From NCBI RefSeq assembly GCF_023243075.1, contig NZ_JALKFZ020000004.1:62001-126000 (forward strand): DNA of 64,000 nt, given 5' to 3'. Of this stretch, positions 8,752 to 17,735 are shown in pieces. The position numbers and the translations under genes are program-made. The DNA comes from Frankia sp. AiPa1. GTDB taxonomy: Bacteria > Actinomycetota > Actinomycetes > Frankiales > Frankiaceae. The notes under the pieces were generated by a model, which saw nothing but the letters and a program-made list of their open reading frames with translations, searched no databases and was not told the origin of the DNA. How positions within the stretch are numbered: position 1 is the stretch's first letter; every line of letters begins with the position of its first letter.

Positions 8752-8772
8752 ACCGCAAGGCAATCACGCCGG

Positions 8773-8802
8773 TCCGACAGTTTCCGGCCCGGCCCGTAGA
8801 CT
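8773..8802 (+). promoter_or_regulatory. Candidate ychF promoter
   Basis: A -35-like TCCGAC (8773-8778) and a -10 TAGACT (8797-8802) are separated by 18 bp. The ychF ATG begins 8 nt after the -10 box, so the mRNA would be nearly leaderless. Confidence 0.55.
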
Positions 8803-8810
8803 GATCCGCC

Positions 8811-9887
8811 ATGGGCCTGTCGATCGGAATCGTGGGGCTGCCCAACGTCGGCAAATCCACGTTGTTCAACGCCCTGACCCGCAACGAGGTGCTCGCCGCG
8901 AACTACCCGTTCGCGACGATCGAGCCGAACGTCGGCGTGGTCGGTGTGCCGGATCCACGGCTGGCCGAGCTCGCGACGTTGTGCTCGAGCGCTCGGGTGG
9001 TGCCGGCGACGGTCAGCTTCGTCGACATCGCCGGGCTGGTGCGCGGCGCGTCCGAGGGACAGGGGCTGGGCAACCGGTTCCTGGCGAACATCCGCGAGTC
9101 CGACGCCGTCTGCCAGGTGGTGCGGGTCTTCTCCGACCCGGACGTCGTGCACGTCGAGGGCAAGGTCGACCCGCCGGCCGACATCGAGACGATCAACACC
9201 GAGCTCATCCTCGCCGACCTGCAGACCCTCGACGCGCGCCTGCCGAAGCTCGAGAAGGAAGCCCGCGCCGACAGGTCGAAGCAGCCGCTGCTCGCCGCCG
9301 TGAAGGCCGCCCGCGAGGTGCTCGACGCCGGCCGCACGATCTCCTCCGAACCGAAGATCGACCGCGACGAGCTGCGCGAGCTGTTCCTGCTCACCGCCAA
9401 GCCGTTCCTGTACGTGTTCAACGTGGACGAGGACGTGCTCGCCGACCCCGGCCGGCACAAGGAGCTCGTCGACTCCGTCGCCCCCGCCGACGCGATCGTG
9501 CTGTGCGCCAAGGTCGAGGCCGAGCTCGCCGAACTGGACGAGGCCGACGCCACCGAGCTGCTCGCTTCCCTCGGCCAGAGCGAGAGCGGCCTGGCCCAGC
9601 TCGCCCGGATCGGCTTCCACACCCTGGGTCTGCAGACCTATCTCACCGCCGGGCCGAAGGAGGCCCGCGCCTGGACGATCAGGGCCGGCTCCACCGCGCC
9701 CGAGGCCGCCGGCGTCATCCACACCGACTTCCAGCGCGGCTTCATCAAGGCCGAGATCGTCTCCTACGGCGACCTGATGGCCGCCGGCTCCATGACCGCC
9801 GCTCGCGCCGCCGGCAAGGTCCGCATGGAGGGCAAGGACTACCTCATGGCCGACGGCGATGTCGTCGAGTTCCGCTTCAACGTGTAG
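8811..9887 (+). CDS. ychF: Redox-regulated ATPase/GTPase YchF (Ola1 family)
   Basis: The Obg-related P-loop protein shows G1 GLPNVGKST (residues 8-16), G3 DIAGLVRGAS, and the noncanonical G4 NVDED that gives this family its ATP preference. The C-terminal TGS domain starts near YLTAGPKEARAWTI and ends with the typical DYLMADGDVVEFRFNV. Length 358 matches the family (about 360). YchF binds ribosomes and has roles in stress response. Translation probably begins on a leaderless message. Confidence 0.97.
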   Translation: MGLSIGIVGLPNVGKSTLFNALTRNEVLAANYPFATIEPNVGVVGVPDPRLAELATLCSSARVVPATVSFVDIAGLVRGASEGQGLGNRFLANIRESDAVCQVVRVFSDPDVVHVEGKVDPPADIETINTELILADLQTLDARLPKLEKEARADRSKQPLLAAVKAAREVLDAGRTISSEPKIDRDELRELFLLTAKPFLYVFNVDEDVLADPGRHKELVDSVAPADAIVLCAKVEAELAELDEADATELLASLGQSESGLAQLARIGFHTLGLQTYLTAGPKEARAWTIRAGSTAPEAAGVIHTDFQRGFIKAEIVSYGDLMAAGSMTAARAAGKVRMEGKDYLMADGDVVEFRFNV

Positions 9888-10384
9888 CGAGCCCGGCACC
9901 AGGATCACCATGGAGGCGCCCGGTCTCACGCCGGGTGGGGCTCTACGCGGGCGACGGCCTTCGGCGTCATCCTGATCGTCCTGGCGGTGGCCGGCGCGAT
10001 CGTCAGTCGTCATGAACCGGCGGCGCGTGCGGGAGATCGTGGTGCTGGTCCGAGTCCGGGGCACGCGGGGCACCGCCCTGCGCGGCTCGGCCCGTGACGC
10101 CGACGAGCAGCCGCCGCACTCCCGTCATGCCATGGCCGCCGTGCCCTTCTCATCCAGCATCGACGCCTGTGCCGGATACGTGACAGGGCGGGCGCGGTGA
10201 GACGCCGTCCCGGTTACGTTTGAAGCTGTGGCCGACGGTTGCCGCAGGCGGCGCCGGACGCCCGCGCAGCGCGGGCCGCAGCCGGTCCGGGACGCCCCGT
10301 GGCCGGGGTACACAGCGGTGGAGGGACACGGGACCGGGGCCGCTTCGGGCCGAGATCGTGGGAGTTCGTGAGGGGCTGGTGCAC
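9888..10384. other. Intergenic region downstream of ychF
   Basis: About 500 bp separate ychF from the DUF952 gene. In the ychF frame a hydrophobic segment (FGVILIVLAVAGAIVS, near 9958-10005) is readable but has no ATG, GTG or TTG upstream in frame, so I do not call a gene. No clear terminator or RNA gene is seen. Confidence 0.4.
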
Positions 10385-10849
10385 GTGACGCTCGACGAGG
10401 AGCCGACGCCGGACGAGCGGGTGATCTGCCATCTGGTCGGGCGGGCGGCATGGACGGTGGGGGCGTCCGCGTACCGACCGGCGAGCCTGGGAGTCGAGGG
10501 GTTCATCCACTTCTCCACCCCGGCGCAGGTCGTGGCCACCGCCGAGCGGTACTACCGGGGACGGGACGACCTGCTGCTCGTCGTGGTGGACCCGCGGCGC
10601 CTGCGCGCCCCCCTGCGCTGGGAGCCGCCGGCCCATCCACCTGGCGGCGCGGCCCCGGACCACCCAACGGCCGACCGGGCCGACGCGGTATCCGGCCGGA
10701 ACGGCGCGGTGACCGACCGGGTCGAGGCGGGATCCGGCGAGCGGTTTCCGCATCTGTACGGTCCGCTCAATGCCGGTGCGGTGATGGTGGTGGTGCCGTT
10801 CCCGCCGGAACGGGACGGCACCTTCCGCATGCCGGCCACGGTCTGGTGA
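10385..10849 (+). CDS. DUF952 family protein
   Basis: The conserved DUF952 segments are present: ICHLVGRAAWTVG, then LGVEGFIHFSTPAQVVATAE, RGRDDLLLVVVDPRRLRAPL and FPHLYGPLNAGAVMVV. The family is small, resembles ADP-ribosyltransferase-like folds and has no firm function. A spacer of about 35 Pro/Asp/Arg-rich residues interrupts the domain between the PRRL strand and the FPHLYGPL motif, longer than usual. I chose the GTG at 10385 because GAGGGG lies 9 nt upstream; the frame is open further upstream but without conserved content. Confidence 0.8.
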   Translation: MTLDEEPTPDERVICHLVGRAAWTVGASAYRPASLGVEGFIHFSTPAQVVATAERYYRGRDDLLLVVVDPRRLRAPLRWEPPAHPPGGAAPDHPTADRADAVSGRNGAVTDRVEAGSGERFPHLYGPLNAGAVMVVVPFPPERDGTFRMPATVW

Positions 10850-10883
10850 TCGTCGCCAGCCGGCCGGGTCCGCTCGACCAGGG

Positions 10884-11192
10884 TCAGTAGGCGACGCCGG
10901 CGGAGCTCAGCAGGTGGGAGATGCGTCGGGCGAGGGTGACGTCGAGGTCGGTGACGCCGCCGACGGAGTGCGTCCAGACGGTGAAGGTCATCGTGCCGGG
11001 GCCGCGGTCGATCACCGGATGATGGTCCAGCTCGTCGGCGGTACGCATCACCTCGGTGCTGATCGCGTCAGCCTCGTCGCCGTCGACCATGATCTGCAAC
11101 TGGATCCGGTCGGCGTCGCCGAGCCAGCCGGGCAGCGCGGCCAGGGCATCGGCGATCGCGGCGCTGTCGAGTTTGGTCGGCTTGGTGGGCAT
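10884..11192 (-). CDS. Pterin-4a-carbinolamine dehydratase (DCoH/PCD family)
   Basis: This 102-residue protein carries DELDHHPVIDRG (residues 53-64) and FTVWTHSVGGVTDLDVTLA, the two active-site segments of the family. It dehydrates 4a-hydroxy-tetrahydropterin, recycling the cofactor of aromatic amino acid hydroxylases; in bacteria lacking such hydroxylases its role is unclear or moonlighting. The ATG at 11192 is preceded by AGGAGG at good spacing, which fixes the start. It is convergent with the DUF952 gene, with only 34 bp between the stops. Confidence 0.9.
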   Translation of the reverse strand: MPTKPTKLDSAAIADALAALPGWLGDADRIQLQIMVDGDEADAISTEVMRTADELDHHPVIDRGPGTMTFTVWTHSVGGVTDLDVTLARRISHLLSSAGVAY

Positions 11193-11663
11193 CGTTGTCC
11201 TCCTGCGCGCGGGGCCGGCGGTCCGACGACCGCGGGCCGGGCAATGACTCCGGTGTGTGCCTAGTCGAGCACGTTGACGTTGGTTCGGTGGTGTGGCGCA
11301 CCGAACTCGGGCGCTCGGATCCGCTGCCGGCGCGGGCCCCGGGGGCCGTTCCCCAAGGACCTGCGTTTCCGGAGGGCCTGTGGCTGGGGTGCCGGTGGCG
11401 CGTGTCGGTTGCGGGGCCCCGTCCGTCCGGGCACATCCGAACGGGCGGGGGCGATGATCCGTTGCAGAGGGGGTTCCCCGCCTGCCGGTCGTGAACCGCG
11501 CGGGGCGGTGACGGGGTCCGGCAGCGGCGGCGGGGCATGACGGCTCTTCGGCTCCGAGCGCCGTCCGAAGAGAGGGGCCGGGAAGGAGAGAGACAGCCGG
11601 AAAGAGAGACAACTGTGAGGGAGTGCGTCCGGGAGCGGTCGAAGTCTGGGAGAGTCCGGCAGC
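11193..11663. other. Intergenic region between divergent DCoH and mutT genes
   Basis: About 470 bp with no convincing gene. Promoters for both divergent genes must lie here. A purine-rich stretch (11560-11660) precedes mutT. I recognise no operator. Confidence 0.4.
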
Positions 11664-12170
11664 ATGAACGTGGATGCGCGCGGTCAGGGTGCCTGCGCCC
11701 CCCACCCGCCCGTGGCGGGACGGCTCGTCGTCGCCGTCGCGCTGCTCGATGTCGAGGCACGGTCTGGCCGGGGACCTCAGGAGTCTCGGGTGCCTCGGGT
11801 GCTGGCCGCGCAGCGCCGGGAGCCGCCTGCCTACGCCGGGATGTGGGAGTTCCCCGGCGGCAAGGTCGAGCCGGGGGAGAGCGAGCACGAGGCCCTGGCC
11901 CGGGAGTGTCGGGAGGAGCTCGACGTCGACATCGAGATCGGGCCGCCGCTCGGCGAGGTGGCCCTGGCCAGCCCCGGTTGGGTCCTGCGGGTGTGGTTCG
12001 GCCGGGTCGCGCGGGGACGACCGCGGCTGGTGACGCACGACGCGCTGCGCTGGCTGTCCGCCGCCGAACTCGACGACGTTGTCTGGATGCCTGCGGACGG
12101 TCCGCTCGTCACCCGACTGCGCGAGGTGCTGGCCCGGCCCGGCAACTGCGCCTGGCCGCCGGCTGTCTGA
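11664..12170 (+). CDS. mutT: Nudix hydrolase, MutT type (8-oxo-dGTP diphosphatase)
   Basis: The complete Nudix box runs from Gly66 to about residue 88: GKVEPGESEHEALARECREE, matching GX5EX7REUXEE with Glu72, Arg80, Glu81, Glu84 and Glu85. The preceding GMWEFPGG is typical of MutT enzymes that remove oxidised dGTP from the nucleotide pool; WLSAAELDDVVWMPAD near the C terminus also fits. An insertion of about 15 residues (about 32-46) separates the first strand from the next. The ATG at 11664 starts close to the domain. Confidence 0.9.
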   Translation: MNVDARGQGACAPHPPVAGRLVVAVALLDVEARSGRGPQESRVPRVLAAQRREPPAYAGMWEFPGGKVEPGESEHEALARECREELDVDIEIGPPLGEVALASPGWVLRVWFGRVARGRPRLVTHDALRWLSAAELDDVVWMPADGPLVTRLREVLARPGNCAWPPAV

Positions 12171-12472
12171 CGTCCTGACCTGGCGGACCGGACCGGCCGC
12201 CTGGCCCGTCCCGGCGTCCCGGCGAGAGATTCGGCGGGTGGCGGACGCGGCGTTTCGGCGGTGGGCGTGTGGCGGGTATGTGGTGGGCGTGCGGTCGGCG
12301 CACGGCGATGGATGTGGGCGGTCGGTGGCGGGGTGGACATGGATGCCGGTTCGGGTCCGTACCATGGGCAGTGGTACGGCCGTCGCCGCCGCGTCAGCGT
12401 GCGCCGGGCCGTGCCGCGCGGTCACGCCGTCCGTGCGTGCCGCCGTCCGTCTGTTGCGGGGTTGAGAGCCCC
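12171..12472. other. Intergenic region upstream of typA
   Basis: About 300 bp with no gene. It should contain the typA promoter, but no strong -10/-35 pair stands out. A GTGGGCGTGTGG-like G/T-rich stretch lies at 12260-12300. Confidence 0.4.
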
Positions 12473-14335
12473 ATGTCCGCCCCGGAGCGCCTCACCGTGT
12501 CCACACGCGCCGATCTTCGTAACGTGGCCATCATCGCCCATGTCGACCATGGCAAGACCACGCTCGTCGACGCCATGCTGCGCCAGTCCGGCGCGTTCGG
12601 CGAGCATGCCGAGCTCACCGATCGGGTGATGGACTCGATGGACCTGGAACGCGAGAAGGGCATCACGATTCTCGCGAAGAACACCGCGGTCCGCTATGGC
12701 GACATCACCATCAACATCGTCGACACGCCCGGCCACGCCGACTTCGGTGGCGAGGTCGAGCGCGGCCTGTCCATGGTCGATGGCGTCGTCCTGCTGGTGG
12801 ACGCGAGCGAGGGCCCGCTGCCGCAGACCCGCTTCGTGCTGCGCAAGGCGCTCGCCAAGCGGCTGCCCGTCGTGCTCGTCATCAACAAGGTCGACCGGTC
12901 CGACGCCCGCATCGCCGAGGTCGTCGACGAGGCCTATGAGCTCTTCCTCGACCTCGACGCCGACGAGGGCCAGATCGACTTCCCGATCGTCTACTGCAAC
13001 GCCAAGGCCGGCCGCGCCTCGACGACCCGCCCCGAGGACGGCGCGAGCCCTGACTCGCCCGACCTCAAGCCTCTGTTCGACGTGCTGCTCGACACGATCC
13101 CCGCGCCCTCGTTCGACCCGGACGCGCCGCTGCAGGCGCTGGTCACGAACCTCGACGCGTCGCCCTATCTCGGTCGCCTCGCGCTGTGCCGGGTGCACAA
13201 CGGGACGATCCGCCGCGGCCAGCAGGCCACGCTGTGCCGTGCCGACGGCAGCCAGCAGCGAGTCAAGATCAGCGAGATGCTGATGACGCGGGCGCTCGAG
13301 CGTGTCCCCGCCGAGGAGGCGGGACCGGGTGACATCATCGCCGTCGCCGGCATCCCGGACATCACCATCGGGGAGACCCTGGCCGACGCCGAGGACCCCC
13401 GACCGCTGCCCGTCATCACCGTCGACGAGCCGTCGATCAGCATGACGATCGGCATCAACACCTCGCCGCTGGCCGGCAGGTCCGGCAAGAAGCTCACCGC
13501 CCGGCTGGTGAAGAACCGCCTCGACGCCGAGCTGGTCGGCAACGTGTCCATCCGGGTGCTGCCGACCGAGCGCCCGGACACCTGGGAGGTGCAGGGCCGC
13601 GGTGAGCTGCAGCTCGCCGTGCTCGTCGAGCTGATGCGCCGCGAGGCGTTCGAGCTCACCGTCGGCAAGCCGCAGGTCGTCACCCGGGTGGTCGACGGGA
13701 AGGTGCACGAGCCGGTCGAGCGGCTCACCATCGACGCCCCCGAGGAGTTTCTCGGGACCCTCACCCAGCTGCTCGCCCTGCGTAAGGGCCGGGTCGAGCA
13801 GATGATCAATCATGGGACCGGCTGGATCCGGCTGGAGTACCTGGTCCCGGCCCGCGGCCTGATCGGGTTCCGGACCGAGTTCCTTACCGAGACCCGCGGC
13901 ACCGGACTGCTGCACCACGTCTTCGAGGGTTACGAGCCGTGGTTCGGTGAGCTGCGTACCCGCGCCACGGGCTCCATGGTCGCTGACCGCAGTGGTCCGG
14001 CCACCGGCTACGCCCTGTTCAACCTGCAGGAGCGCGGCACGATGTTCATCGGTCCGACGACCGAGGTCTACGAGGGCATGATCGTCGGTGAGAACTCTCG
14101 GGCGGACGACATGGACGTCAATCCCACCAAGGAGAAGAAGCTCACAAACATGCGCTCGTCCACCGGCGACGAGCTGGTCCGGCTCACCCCGCACCGCATC
14201 CTCTCCCTCGAGCAGGCCCTGGAGTTCTGCCGCGAGGACGAGTGCGTGGAGGTCACCCCTGGCTTCGTCCGCCTGCGCAAGGTGGCCCTGACCGCTGGCG
14301 AGCGGGAGAAGCTGCGCTCCCGCCGCCGGGCCTGA
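12473..14335 (+). CDS. typA: Ribosome-associated translational GTPase TypA/BipA
   Basis: The 620-residue protein has the G domain ([10 protein letters not shown] at residues 18-27, [21 protein letters not shown]), an EF-G-like domain II, and the TypA-specific C-terminal region ([20 protein letters not shown], then [15 protein letters not shown] and NMRSSTGDE). It binds 70S ribosomes and assists ribosome assembly and stress adaptation. The ATG at 12473 gives the family length; the frame remains open about 200 bp upstream without conserved residues. This gene belongs to the backbone shared with mycobacteria (Rv1165). Confidence 0.96.
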   Translation: MSAPERLTVSTRADLRNVAIIAHVDHGKTTLVDAMLRQSGAFGEHAELTDRVMDSMDLEREKGITILAKNTAVRYGDITINIVDTPGHADFGGEVERGLSMVDGVVLLVDASEGPLPQTRFVLRKALAKRLPVVLVINKVDRSDARIAEVVDEAYELFLDLDADEGQIDFPIVYCNAKAGRASTTRPEDGASPDSPDLKPLFDVLLDTIPAPSFDPDAPLQALVTNLDASPYLGRLALCRVHNGTIRRGQQATLCRADGSQQRVKISEMLMTRALERVPAEEAGPGDIIAVAGIPDITIGETLADAEDPRPLPVITVDEPSISMTIGINTSPLAGRSGKKLTARLVKNRLDAELVGNVSIRVLPTERPDTWEVQGRGELQLAVLVELMRREAFELTVGKPQVVTRVVDGKVHEPVERLTIDAPEEFLGTLTQLLALRKGRVEQMINHGTGWIRLEYLVPARGLIGFRTEFLTETRGTGLLHHVFEGYEPWFGELRTRATGSMVADRSGPATGYALFNLQERGTMFIGPTTEVYEGMIVGENSRADDMDVNPTKEKKLTNMRSSTGDELVRLTPHRILSLEQALEFCREDECVEVTPGFVRLRKVALTAGEREKLRSRRRA

Positions 14336-14374
14336 CGCCGCGCTGGAGAGCCGTGAACTGTCGGCGGCGGGTCG

Positions 14375-14380
14375 TAGGGT
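14375..14380 (+). promoter_or_regulatory. Candidate -10 box of a leaderless mshB mRNA
   Basis: TAGGGT is followed after 7 nt by the mshB GTG, with no Shine-Dalgarno sequence between. Confidence 0.5.
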
Positions 14381-14387
14381 CGGGATT

Positions 14388-15314
14388 GTGACATCTCCCC
14401 CGTCCCCCGCCAGTCTGGCCGCCCGCCGGCTGATGTTCGTGCACGCACACCCGGACGACGAAGTCATCTCGACCGGCATCGCGATCGCCTCGTACGCCGC
14501 CGCGCCCGGCACGTCTGTCACCCTTGTGACCTGCACGCTCGGCGAGGAGGGCGAGGTCCTCGTGCCCGAGCTGATCAATCTGCGGGCCGATCTCGGCGAT
14601 CAGCTCGGCGGCTACCGCATCGGTGAGCTCGCCGGCTCCTGCGCAACACTCGGGGTCACCGAGCACCGCTTCCTCGGTGGCCCCGGCCGCTTCCGCGACA
14701 GCGGCATGATGGGCACGCCCGCGAACGACAATCCCCGCTGTCTGTGGCAGGCCGATCTCGATGAGGCGACGACCGAGCTCGTCCGGATCATCCGGGACGT
14801 CCGCCCGCACATCCTGGTCAGTTACGACTCGTTCGGTGGCTACGGTCATCCCGACCACATCCGCGCCCACCAGCTCACCGCCCGCGCCTTCACCGACGCC
14901 GCCGACCAGTCCTTCGCGCCCGACACCGGCGCCCCCTGGCAGCCCGCCAAGCGTTATGAGACGGCGATGTCCCGCTCCCAGGCGGTCGCCGGGTTCGAGC
15001 ATTTCCGTGACTCGGACGTCGCGAACAACCCCTTCGCCGGCCTGAAGTCCGTCGATGACTCGCCGGTGCGGTTCCTCGATGACGCGGCCATCACCACCGA
15101 GATCACCGCCCCAGACTTCTTCGAGGCCAAGGTGGATGCCATGCGCTCCCACCGGACCCAGATGGCCGTCGACGGGTTCTTCTTCGCCCTCGCCGACGGC
15201 ATCGGTCAGCGGGCCTGGGGTACCGAGCATTTCGTCCTCGCCGCGGGCAGCCGTGGTCCCGGCACCGGGCCGGGCGGCCGCGAACGGGACTTTCTCGCCG
15301 GCGTCGACATCTGA
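14388..15314 (+). CDS. mshB: N-acetyl-1-D-myo-inositol-2-amino-2-deoxy-alpha-D-glucopyranoside deacetylase
   Basis: MshB removes acetate from GlcNAc-inositol, the second step of mycothiol synthesis. The zinc motif AHPDDE (residues 20-25) and the second histidine motif [12 protein letters not shown] are intact, and the intervening [15 protein letters not shown] is typical of MshB over other LmbE-like deacetylases. Length 308 matches the family. The start is the GTG at 14388 with a leaderless-type promoter. A compact 7-bp hairpin follows the stop codon. Confidence 0.95.
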   Translation: MTSPPSPASLAARRLMFVHAHPDDEVISTGIAIASYAAAPGTSVTLVTCTLGEEGEVLVPELINLRADLGDQLGGYRIGELAGSCATLGVTEHRFLGGPGRFRDSGMMGTPANDNPRCLWQADLDEATTELVRIIRDVRPHILVSYDSFGGYGHPDHIRAHQLTARAFTDAADQSFAPDTGAPWQPAKRYETAMSRSQAVAGFEHFRDSDVANNPFAGLKSVDDSPVRFLDDAAITTEITAPDFFEAKVDAMRSHRTQMAVDGFFFALADGIGQRAWGTEHFVLAAGSRGPGTGPGGRERDFLAGVDI

Positions 15315-15346
15315 CACCGAGCCCGGACGGGTGCCTGATCGGGGGG

Positions 15347-15363
15347 CGTCGGGAATCCCGACG
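15347..15363 (+). terminator. Compact hairpin after mshB
   Basis: CGTCGGG-AAT-CCCGACG forms a 7-bp stem with a 3-nt loop, 33 bp after the mshB stop. No T tract follows. It may be a terminator or a palindromic operator of the protease gene. Confidence 0.45.
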
Positions 15364-15395
15364 GCCTGGGTGGCGTTTGTAACGCTGTAATCCCT

Positions 15396-15429
15396 GCAAG
15401 TCAGGGTGTCTGGCAAGTCAGGGTGTCTG
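15396..15429. repeat. Exact 17-bp tandem duplication upstream of the protease gene
   Basis: GCAAGTCAGGGTGTCTG occurs at 15396-15412 and again at 15413-15429, ending 14 bp before the protease start codon and partly overlapping an alternative upstream GTG. Confidence 0.9.
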
Positions 15430-15443
15430 GCCCGGGAGGTCGG

Positions 15444-16418
15444 ATGGACGACGGCAGCAGCGGACCCAACACCGATCCCCTGGACGCCTACTCAGCCGTG
15501 GTGACCAGGGTGGCCGCAGCCCTCACACCGGCGGTGGCGAGCCTGCGGGTGCGGACCAGGAACGGCGCGGGGGCCGGTTCGGCGGTGGTGTTCACCGATG
15601 ACGGATTTCTGCTGACCTCGGCCCATGTCGTCGAGGGCCTGCACGGCGGCGGGAGGTCTGGAGGACCGGTCGGGCTGGCCCAGTTCGCCGATGGGACCGA
15701 GCGGGAGTTCGACGTGGTCGGCGCCGACCCGCTGTCCGATCTGGCCGTGCTGCGGGCGCGCGGGAACACACCACCGGCCGCGCTGCTCGGTGACGCGGCG
15801 CAGCTGCGGGTCGGGCAGCTGGTGGTGGCTGTCGGCAATCCGCTGGGGCTCACCGGGAGTGTGACCGCCGGCGTGGTGAGCGCGCTCGGCCGGTCCCTGC
15901 CCACGCGATCGGGCTCGGCGGCGCGGGTGGTGGACGAAGTGATCCAGACCGATGCGGCGCTCAATCCGGGCAACTCGGGGGGCGCGCTGGCCACGGCCGA
16001 CGGGCGGGTGGTCGGGGTGAACACCGCGGTGGCCGGCGTCGGGCTGGGGCTTGCCATCCCGGTGAACGTCACGACCCGGGCGATCCTCGCGGCACTGATG
16101 CGGGACGGTCGGGTCCGGCGGGCCTATCTCGGGGTGGCCGGGATGCGGGTTCCCCTGCCACCGGCCGTCGTCCGGCGCACCGGGCAGAACCACGGCGTGC
16201 GCCTCGCGGAAGTGATCGTGGGCAGTCCGGCCGGAGCCGCGGGCCTGTTCACCGGCGACCTTGTGCTGTCGCTCGCCGGGACACCGATCGTCACTCCGGG
16301 GGATCTTCAGCGCCTGTTGACGGAGAGGACGATCGGTCGCCCGGTGGAGCTCACCGTGTGGCGGCGCGGCGCGCTCGTCGACGTGATCGTCGTCCCGCGG
16401 GAGCTCGTCACGACCTGA
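15444..16418 (+). CDS. Trypsin-like S1C serine protease with PDZ domain (HtrA-like), no export signal
   Basis: The catalytic triad is complete: His61 in TSAHVVEG, Asp99 in SDLAVLRA and Ser178 in NPGNSGGAL. A PDZ domain follows (GVRLAEVIVGSPAGAAGLFTG). Length is 324. HtrA proteins usually act outside the membrane, but this one begins MDDGSSGPNTDPLDAYSAVV with no signal peptide or membrane helix, so it appears cytoplasmic. I chose the ATG at 15444 for its upstream GGGAGG; an alternative GTG seven codons earlier adds no signal either. It sits between mshB and a DUF6113 gene and may act in cytoplasmic protein quality control, which is inference. Confidence 0.9.
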   Translation: MDDGSSGPNTDPLDAYSAVVTRVAAALTPAVASLRVRTRNGAGAGSAVVFTDDGFLLTSAHVVEGLHGGGRSGGPVGLAQFADGTEREFDVVGADPLSDLAVLRARGNTPPAALLGDAAQLRVGQLVVAVGNPLGLTGSVTAGVVSALGRSLPTRSGSAARVVDEVIQTDAALNPGNSGGALATADGRVVGVNTAVAGVGLGLAIPVNVTTRAILAALMRDGRVRRAYLGVAGMRVPLPPAVVRRTGQNHGVRLAEVIVGSPAGAAGLFTGDLVLSLAGTPIVTPGDLQRLLTERTIGRPVELTVWRRGALVDVIVVPRELVTT

Positions 16419-16489
16419 ACCGCTGCCCATCCGTGGCCCGCGGCAGCCCGGGGGTGTCCGACGGCTGCTGGCCGGGTCGTGGCATGTCC

Positions 16490-16495
16490 TACTGT
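16490..16495 (+). promoter_or_regulatory. Candidate -10 box of a leaderless DUF6113 mRNA
   Basis: TACTGT is followed after 6 nt by the ATG at 16502. Confidence 0.4.
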
Positions 16496-16501
16496 CGACG
16501 C

Positions 16502-16996
16502 ATGCCCCGTCCCGGTTCCGGTCCCCGCCCCACGCCACCCCGCTCGAGGTCGTCGCGAGCGGGCTCGGCGGTGGCCGGGGAGCCTGGCCGGGATGCGCTG
16601 ACCGAGCCCGGGCGGGTCTTCCTCGGCGTCGCGTACGTGCTGGGTGTCGTTCTCGGCGCCGGGCTCGGGCTGTACGGGGTGTTCCTGCTGCCTGACGGGC
16701 CGCGTGCGGGCGGTGCGTTCCTCTCGTACGGGCTGCTGCTGGCCCTGCTCGGCAACAGCGCGGCAGCAGTACTGCTGCGCTGGCTGACGGGCACCCGGCT
16801 GGGACCGATGACCGTCCTCATCGGCTGGACGCCGGTCGTGCTCCTGCTGGCGACCACCCGCGCGGAGGGCGACCTGCTGCTGCGCTCCAGCGCCAGCGCG
16901 TATGCCTTCCTGCTGCTCGGGGGCCTGAGCCCCGTGGTCGGGACGGTCATCGGCCGGGCCCGGCGCGGGCTGACGGCCCTGCCGCCCGTCCGCTGA
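16502..16996 (+). CDS. DUF6113-like four-helix membrane protein
   Basis: The 164-residue protein has a basic Pro/Arg/Ser N terminus and four hydrophobic segments (VFLGVAYVLGVVLGAGLGLY, then LSYGLLLALLGNSAAAVLL, MTVLIGWTPVVLLLA and AYAFLLLGGLSPVVGTVIG). Its position just after mshB and its size match the actinobacterial DUF6113 family (mycobacterial Rv1171 position). Function is unknown. The family assignment rests on context and topology more than on a motif. Confidence 0.65.
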   Translation: MPRPGSGPRPTPPRSRSSRAGSAVAGEPGRDALTEPGRVFLGVAYVLGVVLGAGLGLYGVFLLPDGPRAGGAFLSYGLLLALLGNSAAAVLLRWLTGTRLGPMTVLIGWTPVVLLLATTRAEGDLLLRSSASAYAFLLLGGLSPVVGTVIGRARRGLTALPPVR

Positions 16997-17083
16997 GTCG
17001 GGCTTCGCCGCGGTCGATATGGCCGGGCCGGGCCGGTTGTCACGAGTCCTGCCGTACGCACTGCCCGCATGCTCCGACGGCGG

Positions 17084-17089
17084 TAGCGT
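17084..17089 (+). promoter_or_regulatory. Candidate -10 box of a leaderless flavin reductase mRNA
   Basis: TAGCGT precedes the GTG at 17097 by 7 nt, supporting that start over an ATG 26 codons upstream. Confidence 0.45.
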
Positions 17090-17096
17090 GAGCTGG

Positions 17097-17708
17097 GTGG
17101 GCAGCCTGCCGCAGGAGATCCGCGGCGGACCGTACGCCGTTCGGGCACCCCTGGAAGCGGGTGAGTTTCGCCGGGCGGTCGGGCGGTTCGCCACCGGGGT
17201 GACCGTCCTGACTACCCGCGACGGCGATCGCCATCTGGGAATGACGGCGAACTCCTTCGTGTCCGTCTCGCTCGACCCGCTGCTCGTCCTGGCCAGTATC
17301 CGCCGTGACGCGCACTTCCACGCGCCGCTGCTGGCCGCTGGCGTGTGGGGCGTATCGGTGCTCGCCGCGGACATGGCCGACGCGTCTCGGCACTTTTCCC
17401 GGCGCTCCCGCGACCGCGACCAGAACGGCGAGCGGGGCGGCGAGCCGAGCGGGGCCAGGATCGACGGCTGGGCCCACACACTCGGCCCACGGACCGGGGT
17501 GGCGCTGCTCGACGGTGCTCTGTCGGTCTTCGAGTGCCGCACGGTGGCCACGCATCCCGGCGGTGACCACACGCTGGTGATCGGCGAGGTCGTCTACCTC
17601 GATCATGGGCGCGATGACGTCGACCCGCTGCTTTTCTACCAGGGCGGCTACCTCGCCCCGCCCACGCCCGCCCCGCCCACGCCGCGCGACGGCCCTTCCG
17701 GACGTTAG
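17097..17708 (+). CDS. Flavin reductase-like FMN-binding split-barrel protein
   Basis: FRRAVGRFATGVTVLTTRDG (about residues 22-41), then GMTANSFVSVSLDPLLVLAS, is the flavin-binding signature of the HpaC/flavin reductase family; HTLVIGEVVYLDHG lies near the C terminus. Such enzymes use NAD(P)H to reduce free FMN or FAD, which then diffuses to a two-component monooxygenase. The start at 17097 gives 203 residues and fits a leaderless promoter. The tail is Pro/Thr-rich. It is the only such reductase in the window, so it is a candidate partner of the HpaB-type oxygenase at 30.5 kb, although the two are unlinked. Confidence 0.88.
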   Translation: MGSLPQEIRGGPYAVRAPLEAGEFRRAVGRFATGVTVLTTRDGDRHLGMTANSFVSVSLDPLLVLASIRRDAHFHAPLLAAGVWGVSVLAADMADASRHFSRRSRDRDQNGERGGEPSGARIDGWAHTLGPRTGVALLDGALSVFECRTVATHPGGDHTLVIGEVVYLDHGRDDVDPLLFYQGGYLAPPTPAPPTPRDGPSGR

Positions 17709-17735
17709 CGCGCGGCGGGCGCCGGGGCCAGATCC

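Noticed and set aside
9915-10010. A hydrophobic stretch in the ychF frame after its stop codon
   Set aside because: No in-frame ATG, GTG or TTG precedes it, so a membrane peptide cannot be called.
7652-10015. A 787-codon forward frame across rmuC and ychF
   Set aside because: It overlaps two conserved genes in other frames and is almost wholly Arg/Ser/Ala without domains.
10884-12425. A 513-codon reverse-strand open frame across the pterin dehydratase and mutT
   Set aside because: Only its last 102 codons are conserved (the DCoH protein). The rest is Pro/Arg/Thr-rich, lies antisense to mutT and is a consequence of high GC.
12422-14578. A 718-codon reverse-strand frame opposite typA
   Set aside because: It is antisense to a well-conserved gene, has no recognisable motif and is the usual mirror frame of a GC-rich coding sequence.
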